From the NCBI GenBank assembly GCA_012522705.1, contig JAAYJY010000174.1, positions 1 to 7,610 on the forward strand: a stretch of DNA of 7,610 nt, in the 5' to 3' direction. The DNA is from Syntrophomonadaceae bacterium. Its GTDB lineage: Bacteria > Bacillota > Syntrophomonadia > Syntrophomonadales > Syntrophomonadaceae. The notes beneath the pieces were generated by a model. That model saw only the letters and a program-made list of their open reading frames with translations. It searched no databases and had not been told where the DNA came from. The position numbers and the translations under genes are program-made. Shown in pieces: positions 1 to 4,708 of the stretch (positions are counted from its first letter, which is position 1; each line of letters opens with the position of its first letter).

Positions 1-2404
1 CCTCAACCACGGCGGGGTCATACAAAATCCCCTTGTGTTGGGTGATTTCCTCCAACCCGGGTTCGATTCCCAGGGCGGGGCGGTAGGGCCGGTGGGCGGC
101 CATGGCCTCGACCACATCGGCTACCGCGATTATGCGCGCTTCCAACCGGATCTCATCTCCGCTGATTCCCAGTGGGTACCCCGAACCATCCAGTCTCTCG
201 TGATGTTGGAGGATTATATCGGCTACCGGCCAGGGGAATTCTATATGTTTGATTATATCGTAGCCGGATTGGGAATGGGTCTTAACATAGGAGAACTCGA
301 TATCAGTCAATTGGTCCGGTTTGCTGAGTATTTCCAGGGGCACATGGATCTTGCCAATATCGTGAAGGTTGCCGGCTACCTGGATCCCTTCTATCTGGTC
401 GCGGGACAGTCCCATTTCGGCGGCGATAGCAGAGGCCAATTGAACCACCTTCTTCTGGTGTTCGGCGGTATATGGATCCCTGGTACTTAAAGCGGCGGCC
501 AGGGCGGACACTGATTGCATGAGGATGCGCTGCATCTTTGCCAGGCTTTTCTCAAGATCCCGGGCGGTTTGGTTCCGTTCCCCGCGGGTGCGCAAGGCCA
601 TGACTGCATAGGCCAGATTGTGGGCGATGTTGACCAGCAGCTCTTGCTCCTGGTCATCGAAGGCGTCAACTTCACTGGCACAGATGCCGATCACACCGAA
701 AACCTTGTCATTTTCGACCAGCGGGATGTCCATGCTGGATTTAAACCCCCGCCGCAGGGCATCTTTTAACCAGGGGCGAAATGAGCTATCCTGCTTGAAA
801 TCCGGGGTCACCACCGGCTGGCTGGTAAGGATGGCTCGGGCAGTTGGTCCCCTACCGCGCCTTTCGTCCGTGAGCCGGATGTTGAGTTTAGCCAAGTAGC
901 CTCCATCGGTCCCCGCGTTAGCAATGGGCTGCACCTTATACTGCTGGTCCGGGCGCAGGTATCCCACCCAGGCCAGGGCATAACCACCCAACTCTACTAT
1001 CAGGCCGCACACCGAGCGCAGCAGGTCGGTTTCCTTTTCGGCATTGATCATGGCCCGGTTAATGCTGCTGGCCGTCTTCAAGGCGCGGTCGATGCGGTTG
1101 AATTCAGTCAAATCGGTAAAAGTCAAAACAGATTTGCCGGTTCCCGGGATGGTATCGATGTGCATGGCGCCTTTTCGATGTCTCTCATTCTTGTCGATGA
1201 TTTGAGTCATGTACTGGAACTTTTCTTCGACCGGCTGCCCCCCGAAGCTATCCAGATAGTTTTGCAAGGCCGCAGTCCGGCTGGCGGGAATCAAGTCGAA
1301 AAGAGGTTTTCCAATCATCTCTTCGCTTTGGTAACCCAGCATTTGGCAGCAGTTTTCATTGACCATGGAGATGGACCTATCCTTCTCTATGATCATGGTA
1401 GCCGCACCGGTGGTCTCAAAGAGGGTGCGGTAATAGTCCTCCGAAGACTGGAGGGCCACTACATATTGCTTGCGCTGCAGGGCTTTGGCAATAATCTGGG
1501 CGGCTGATTCCAGCATTACGGTGTTTTCCCGCGACCAGGTTTTCGGAGAGCTGATGGTTTCAAAACCAAGGAAACCGACGATTTTCTCCTCTAAAAACAT
1601 GGGGGCCACCAACTGCGATTTCACCGGAGGAAGAGTTCTCCCGGCTTCTTCATTACCGTCCTTGACTTCTGCTTCACTGGCCGGGGCAATCAATATGTCT
1701 GCAACCTCCTGGACCTTTTGACTCCACCAGGGAAGGGCATTGACAGGCCAACCTTCGGTTTCCAGCATCCGGTGGGGGATGCCATCCCCGCACCATTCGT
1801 AGACCCGGCTGATGGTATAATGGTCTGACGACAATAGAATCACCCAGCTGCGTTCACTGCCGTCGAATCGGCTTATTTTACCCAGGGTAGCGTTGATGAG
1901 GTGATCGATATCCTCTACGTTGATATTGTTGAAATCCTTGGATGCCTCCAGAAGTATTTGCTGGGCGGACAACTGGTACTGGAAATGGTCTTCGGCCAGC
2001 TTCTTGCCGGTAATGTCGTGAGAGATGATTATGACCACGGAGTCCTCCTGGGCAGGGGGGATCAGGGTCCCGGTGACTTCAAGCCAAAGGTAAGTCCCAT
2101 CTTTCTTGCGATAGCGGACTTCAAGGTTACCCTGGCCGCTAGGTGGCTGGGAGGCGATGAACGATTGCACCGACTGGATATCTTCAGGATGGACCAGGTC
2201 CAAAGCGCTATAGCTGAGGAACTCCTGGCGGGAGTATCCCAGGAGATCCAATGTGGCCGAGTTGGCGTATTCGAAAAGGAAATCGGGGAGCCGACAGCTG
2301 ACGATGGCATTGGGCAGATTGTCCAGTATTATTTTACTGAGATTGGATTCGAAGGGATCGTTTATCCGCAACTCCAGATCTTTATCCAACAATACATGCT
2401 TCAA
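1..2404 (-). CDS. PAS-GAF-PAS-GAF-HD-GYP sensor phosphodiesterase (C-terminus cut by window edge)
   Basis: This is probably a cytosolic cyclic-di-GMP phosphodiesterase controlled by small-molecule or redox sensing. I translated the minus strand from 2458 to base 1 and found no stop. Numbering from the TTG at 2404, the order is PAS (about 22-137, with LLGYSREEF-like and VHPEDI motifs), GAF (about 141-313), PAS (about 321-435, LFETTGAATMII), GAF (about 441-612, containing DIPLVENDKVFGVIGI) and HD-GYP (from about 626). The HD-GYP domain has H649 in YTAEH, the HD pair H681-D682 in NLHDIGK, and H734-H735-E-R-L-D739-G-S-G-Y-P, so the metal ligands and the GYP signature are intact. No GGDEF domain, signal peptide or membrane segment is seen. 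The last visible residues are YDPAVVE, so only a short tail is missing. TTG at 2404 has AAGGAG 7 nt upstream. TTG at 2458, with AAAGGTGA 9 nt upstream, would add 18 residues. The domain calls are firm; the ligand sensed is unknown. Confidence 0.93.
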   Translation of the reverse strand, partial: MKHVLLDKDLELRINDPFESNLSKIILDNLPNAIVSCRLPDFLFEYANSATLDLLGYSRQEFLSYSALDLVHPEDIQSVQSFIASQPPSGQGNLEVRYRKKDGTYLWLEVTGTLIPPAQEDSVVIIISHDITGKKLAEDHFQYQLSAQQILLEASKDFNNINVEDIDHLINATLGKISRFDGSERSWVILLSSDHYTISRVYEWCGDGIPHRMLETEGWPVNALPWWSQKVQEVADILIAPASEAEVKDGNEEAGRTLPPVKSQLVAPMFLEEKIVGFLGFETISSPKTWSRENTVMLESAAQIIAKALQRKQYVVALQSSEDYYRTLFETTGAATMIIEKDRSISMVNENCCQMLGYQSEEMIGKPLFDLIPASRTAALQNYLDSFGGQPVEEKFQYMTQIIDKNERHRKGAMHIDTIPGTGKSVLTFTDLTEFNRIDRALKTASSINRAMINAEKETDLLRSVCGLIVELGGYALAWVGYLRPDQQYKVQPIANAGTDGGYLAKLNIRLTDERRGRGPTARAILTSQPVVTPDFKQDSSFRPWLKDALRRGFKSSMDIPLVENDKVFGVIGICASEVDAFDDQEQELLVNIAHNLAYAVMALRTRGERNQTARDLEKSLAKMQRILMQSVSALAAALSTRDPYTAEHQKKVVQLASAIAAEMGLSRDQIEGIQVAGNLHDIGKIHVPLEILSKPDQLTDIEFSYVKTHSQSGYDIIKHIEFPWPVADIILQHHERLDGSGYPLGISGDEIRLEARIIAVADVVEAMAAHRPYRPALGIEPGLEEITQHKGILYDPAVVE

Positions 2405-2411
2405 TATACTG

Positions 2412-2417
2412 CTCCTT
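2412..2417 (-). promoter_or_regulatory. Ribosome binding site of the HD-GYP gene
   Basis: AAGGAG on the minus strand lies 7 nt before a TTG codon (2404-2402) and decides the preferred start. A second possible site, AAAGGTGA at 2475-2468, lies 9 nt before another in-frame TTG at 2458. The frame is closed by a TGA just upstream of that second TTG, and no in-frame ATG lies between them. The gene therefore appears to use TTG whichever site is right. Confidence 0.55.
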
Positions 2418-2474
2418 ATATATGTCAGGATTTCTTGAGAATCTAGTTTGCTATTCAATAATACGAATCACCTT

Positions 2475-2524
2475 TGGCCAATTAGCAGAGGGCTACACTG
2501 GTAAAACCTGGGGGGATGGCCAAT
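2475..2524. repeat. Two copies of TGGCCAAT upstream of the HD-GYP gene
   Basis: TGGCCAATTA occurs at 2475-2484 and TGGCCAAT at 2517-2524. Both are read on the plus strand and start 42 bp apart, close to four helical turns. The 10-base form recurs at 4429-4438 upstream of the deacetylase gene. The spacing and position would suit a regulator binding site, but each motif is short and could be coincidence. The first copy abuts the AAAGGTGA site of the alternative TTG start. Confidence 0.25.
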
Positions 2525-2540
2525 GGAGCGGGTTTGCGGG

Positions 2541-2620
2541 AGCAAAGGGCTGGAACGGGCAGAGCTAAGAGGAGGCCTAAGGCTGGAGAGTCAGGCGGGG
2601 GGATAGGGGATGGGTGACCC
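2541..2620 (-). terminator. Possible Rho-dependent terminator (C-rich, G-poor transcript)
   Basis: This stretch lies just past the glycosyltransferase stop codon, in the non-coding gap before the HD-GYP gene. Read as the minus-strand transcript, its 80 nt contain 38 C, 13 G, 21 U and 8 A by my count. C-rich, G-poor, weakly structured RNA directly after a stop codon is the usual signature of a Rho utilisation site. No hairpin followed by a U-run was found in the gap, so an intrinsic terminator is not supported. The composition is seen directly; the function is inferred. Confidence 0.3.
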
Positions 2621-2631
2621 GGACGCAGCAG

Positions 2632-3681
2632 TCATGGCTGAGCAAACAATAAATGTCGATACAGCTCATCATAGGCATCGATTTCTTGTTCCAGTCGGTA
2701 TCTTGAGCTGACCAGGGTTTGGGCTTGGATGCCCATTTCCCCGCGCAGCCCTTGGTCTTCCAGCAGCTGCTGCGCCGCTCGGCAGAGCTCCTGTTCATCC
2801 TTTACATAGAAACCTTCTTTTCCGTTGGCAATGATGTTCAAATTGCCGGGTACGGCCATCATGATGCAGGGGAGTCCCAGGCTCATGGCTTCCAGGACTG
2901 CCTGGGGCTGGCCTTCCGAGTGGGAGGTATTCAGTACCACATCGCCGAGAGCCAGCAATGTCCCCATTTGCTCATGAGGTATCTCGTCCAGGTAGGAGAC
3001 CCACGGCAGAGTGCGGATGCGTTCCAACAGGGGGAGACCGTAATCGGGGTCCAGATTGGCACCGACGATCACCAGGCGCAAACAAGGATAAAGTGGCTGC
3101 AGCCGGGTTAAGGCGTCGATGGCCAGGGAGATGTTCTTAACCGGGCGCAGGCCGCTGGGCAGTAAAAATACGACTTCTTCCGGGGCAAATCCCCAATCCT
3201 GCCGATGGCTGGGGGAGACTGCGGGAATACTTACGGCTTGAGGTATGGTGACCAACTTATCAGCGGCCCGAGGGTGTTCCCGGGTAACCAATTGCTGCAA
3301 ATCTTCATGGAAGACAATGATTTTGGCGGCGGCTTCCATAGCTCCTATTACCATGGCCCGGCGGCCGTTATAAAGATCCAGGTGGATATCGGTGCCGGTA
3401 GTGGTCAGAATGATAGGTAATTGGACTGCCGGCGGGAACGCCTGCAAGACCTGGGCCAGATGCCAAGCGTGGAGGCCATGCAGCAGACCATATTTCGATT
3501 CGGCCAGGCCCAGCCCGAGGCGGTATTGCCATTGCTCTTCATCCATGGACAGCCACTCGATGTCATATCCCCGCTCCGCCAGGCCGCGGTGGAGCCGGGC
3601 CGCAGTTATACTGTTGCCCCGCTGGGCCTTATTGAAGGGACCGATCATCAAAACTTTACGGTAATAAGGACCTGCGCCCAT
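2632..3681 (-). CDS. GT4-like glycosyltransferase
   Basis: This is a 349-residue GT-B-fold enzyme, predicted to move a sugar from a nucleotide-sugar donor onto an unknown acceptor in the cytosol. Seen in the sequence: an N-terminal beta-strand and loop (KVLMIGPFNKAQRGNSITAA), a TTTGTDIH segment near residues 93-100, the C-terminal Rossmann half opening with VVFLLPSGLRPVKN, LVIVGAN near 204-210, and the EX7E donor-site motif in HSEGQPQAVLEAMSLGLPC (E256 and E264). These fit GT4-type retaining transferases in both order and length. The ATG at 3681 is preferred over the GTG at 3690 because AAGGTGAGG sits just before the ATG, while nothing similar precedes the GTG. It starts 10 nt after the deacetylase stop, so the two genes are almost certainly cotranscribed. 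The N-terminal half lacks the GGSGVVA-type loop I associate with BshA. Some segments (the GNS-T loop, LHGLHAWH, TGTDI, VPGN) recall SenB-type selenosugar synthases, but that is from memory only. The acceptor is unknown. Confidence 0.9.
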   Translation of the reverse strand: MGAGPYYRKVLMIGPFNKAQRGNSITAARLHRGLAERGYDIEWLSMDEEQWQYRLGLGLAESKYGLLHGLHAWHLAQVLQAFPPAVQLPIILTTTGTDIHLDLYNGRRAMVIGAMEAAAKIIVFHEDLQQLVTREHPRAADKLVTIPQAVSIPAVSPSHRQDWGFAPEEVVFLLPSGLRPVKNISLAIDALTRLQPLYPCLRLVIVGANLDPDYGLPLLERIRTLPWVSYLDEIPHEQMGTLLALGDVVLNTSHSEGQPQAVLEAMSLGLPCIMMAVPGNLNIIANGKEGFYVKDEQELCRAAQQLLEDQGLRGEMGIQAQTLVSSRYRLEQEIDAYDELYRHLLFAQP

Positions 3682-3691
3682 CGTCCTCACC

Positions 3692-4354
3692 TTAAACCGA
3701 TGCCCTGATCAGCTGGAAACATTCGCAATACTGGCCTAACCCGGACATCACCCCCCGGTACCGGTTGAGGCCTTCCACTGCCTCGTCATAGGCAATCGAT
3801 TCTATCTGGGTCCGGTGCATTCTTAGCGCAGTCAGTTTAAGATCCATGTAGGGGCTGATATCCTGGCTGCAGCCTATTACTGCCAGTGGTGTCCAGACCT
3901 CATAACCCATGATAGTGTCGACTCGCCAGGGCTCCGGTTTTCCCTGCTGGAACCAGGGTCCGGCGGCTCGGCGGATGCCTTCGCTAGCCAGCCGATAGGT
4001 TATGTGATGGTCGGGGACCGCCTCTTGGCTATGAGGCAGATAAACCCGGGTGGGTCGATGTTGGCGGACAAGGTCTACGATTCTGATCAATCCGGCGGGG
4101 GTGTATTCGAGGTAACCATCCGGCTGGCGGAGGAAGATAAGCTCTCCGGCACCCAATAATTGAGCCGCTTGCCGGGCTTCGTTTTCCCTGAGGTTGGCCA
4201 AAAGGGATGCTTCGTATCGCAGGCTGCCGGCCTCACCGGAAGTCATATAGACGATCGTCACCTGATCCCCCTGGCTGATGTGACGGGCAATGCTGCCACC
4301 GCAGCCGATGATATCATCATCGGGGTGGGGAGCAAACACCATGATATTATCCAA
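3692..4354 (-). CDS. PIG-L/LmbE-family zinc-dependent deacetylase
   Basis: This is a 220-residue cytosolic metalloenzyme of the family that removes N-acyl groups from GlcNAc-type glycosides (MshB, BshB, PIG-L). Numbering from the TTG start, the N-terminal zinc motif is PHPDDDIIGCGG, with H10 and D13 the expected ligands and D12 the expected general base. The usual Glu after DD is an Asp here. The third ligand is expected in PDHH (D115-H116-H117). YEVWTPL follows at about 152-158, and the AVEGLNRYRG segment near the C-terminus is typical of many clostridial members. TTG at 4354 is preferred because GAGGTGG lies 5 nt upstream. GTG at 4363 has no ribosome site, and the ATG at 4342 is too far from one. 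It is the first gene of the minus-strand unit and is followed at once by the glycosyltransferase, so its substrate may be that enzyme's product. The true substrate cannot be read from the sequence. Confidence 0.92.
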   Translation of the reverse strand: MDNIMVFAPHPDDDIIGCGGSIARHISQGDQVTIVYMTSGEAGSLRYEASLLANLRENEARQAAQLLGAGELIFLRQPDGYLEYTPAGLIRIVDLVRQHRPTRVYLPHSQEAVPDHHITYRLASEGIRRAAGPWFQQGKPEPWRVDTIMGYEVWTPLAVIGCSQDISPYMDLKLTALRMHRTQIESIAYDEAVEGLNRYRGVMSGLGQYCECFQLIRASV

Positions 4355-4359
4355 TGCAA

Positions 4360-4366
4360 CCACCTC
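4360..4366 (-). promoter_or_regulatory. Ribosome binding site fixing the TTG start of the deacetylase
   Basis: GAGGTGG on the minus strand ends 5 nt before the TTG at 4354. It overlaps the alternative GTG at 4363 and so cannot serve it. Confidence 0.6.
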
Positions 4367-4385
4367 GTCAAATTATTCCTTATTT

Positions 4386-4414
4386 ATTATGTCCCAGGCT
4401 CAAAACCCTTGCAA
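4386..4414 (-). promoter_or_regulatory. Candidate sigma-A promoter of the deacetylase-glycosyltransferase unit
   Basis: On the minus strand TTGCAA (4414-4409) and CATAAT (4391-4386) are separated by exactly 17 bp. They match 4/6 and 5/6 of the sigma-A consensus. Transcription would start near 4379, giving a leader of about 24 nt that carries the GAGGTGG site. This is the best-placed candidate for this operon. Confidence 0.5.
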
Positions 4415-4428
4415 GCACCTAACATATG

Positions 4429-4438
4429 TGGCCAATTA
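4429..4438. repeat. TGGCCAATTA element upstream of the deacetylase promoter
   Basis: This is an exact 10-base match to the element at 2475-2484. It lies about 15 bp upstream of the -35 of the near promoter candidate, a usual place for an activator or repressor site. It may be chance. Confidence 0.25.
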
Positions 4439-4463
4439 ATGAGAAAAAACCGATTACCGGTGG

Positions 4464-4475
4464 GAACCGGGGTTC
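4464..4475. promoter_or_regulatory. Palindrome GAAC-N4-GTTC, possible operator
   Basis: GAACC-GG-GGTTC is an inverted repeat with perfect 5-bp arms. It overlaps the TAGAAC hexamer of the far minus-strand promoter candidate. GAAC-N4-GTTC is also the core of the Firmicute LexA (DinR) box, but the preferred outer C and G and the R-N-R-Y centre are absent. A LexA assignment is therefore weak, and another dimeric repressor is equally possible. Confidence 0.3.
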
Positions 4476-4500
4476 TATGTGAATTAAGTAACATTGACAA
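4472..4500 (-). promoter_or_regulatory. Second candidate promoter, minus strand
   Basis: TTGTCA (4500-4495) and TAGAAC (4477-4472) are 17 bp apart, matching 5/6 and 4/6 of consensus. The leader to the deacetylase start would be about 110 nt. The palindrome at 4464-4475 covers its -10 and start region, which suggests a regulated promoter. It is weaker evidence than the nearer candidate. Confidence 0.35.
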
Positions 4501-4559
4501 CCGAAATTTTCACTCCTCAGGGTCAGGGGATCATCAGGCCAAACCGATCCAGGCATGTT

Positions 4560-4588
4560 TTGACAGATGGGGCGGGCAAGCGTATACA
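4560..4588 (+). promoter_or_regulatory. Candidate distal promoter of the flavodiiron gene
   Basis: A perfect -35, TTGACA (4560-4565), is followed by 17 bp and TATACA (4583-4588). Transcription would start near 4595, leaving a leader of about 114 nt. The -10 lies inside the GTATACAGTATAC palindrome, so binding there would block polymerase. Confidence 0.5.
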
Positions 4589-4594
4589 GTATAC
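4582..4594. promoter_or_regulatory. Palindrome GTATACAGTATAC, likely operator
   Basis: Two self-complementary GTATAC hexamers flank a single A, giving a 13-bp near-perfect dyad centred on the -10 of the distal plus-strand promoter. GTATAC-core dyads are known for some GntR/FadR-type repressors, but no regulator gene is in view, so the binding protein is unknown. Confidence 0.45.
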
Positions 4595-4635
4595 ATTCAG
4601 GGAGGGTGAGAGATCCGCTTCCACCTGGGTACTCC

Positions 4636-4664
4636 TTGTATAAATTGGCAAGAACTCTTATTAT
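4636..4664 (+). promoter_or_regulatory. Candidate proximal promoter of the flavodiiron gene
   Basis: TTGTAT (4636-4641), 17 bp, then TATTAT (4659-4664), matching 3/6 and 5/6 of consensus. The start would be near 4671, with a leader of about 38 nt ending in the AAAGGAGGG ribosome site. It may serve as a second, operator-free promoter. Confidence 0.4.
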
Positions 4665-4708
4665 CTAAACAAGTGTGTTCAAAGCAAATTATAAAAGGAG
4701 GGAATTGA

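Noticed and set aside
35..2446. Several plus-strand ORFs of 80-181 codons across this stretch
   Set aside because: All lie antisense to the uninterrupted PAS-GAF-HD-GYP frame. Their translations show no family motifs, whereas the minus-strand frame shows clear ones throughout.
3682..3690. GTG at 3690 as the start of the glycosyltransferase
   Set aside because: The AAGGTGAGG site overlaps this GTG and is placed to serve the ATG at 3681; nothing suitable lies before the GTG.
4494..4499. Perfect TTGACA on the plus strand as a promoter -35
   Set aside because: Nothing like TATAAT lies 16-18 bp downstream (the sequence there is around CTCAGGG).
4160..4609. Plus-strand ORF of 149 codons running into the divergent intergenic region
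   Set aside because: Its first half is antisense to the deacetylase and its second half covers the promoter region. It has no ribosome site and a non-protein-like composition.
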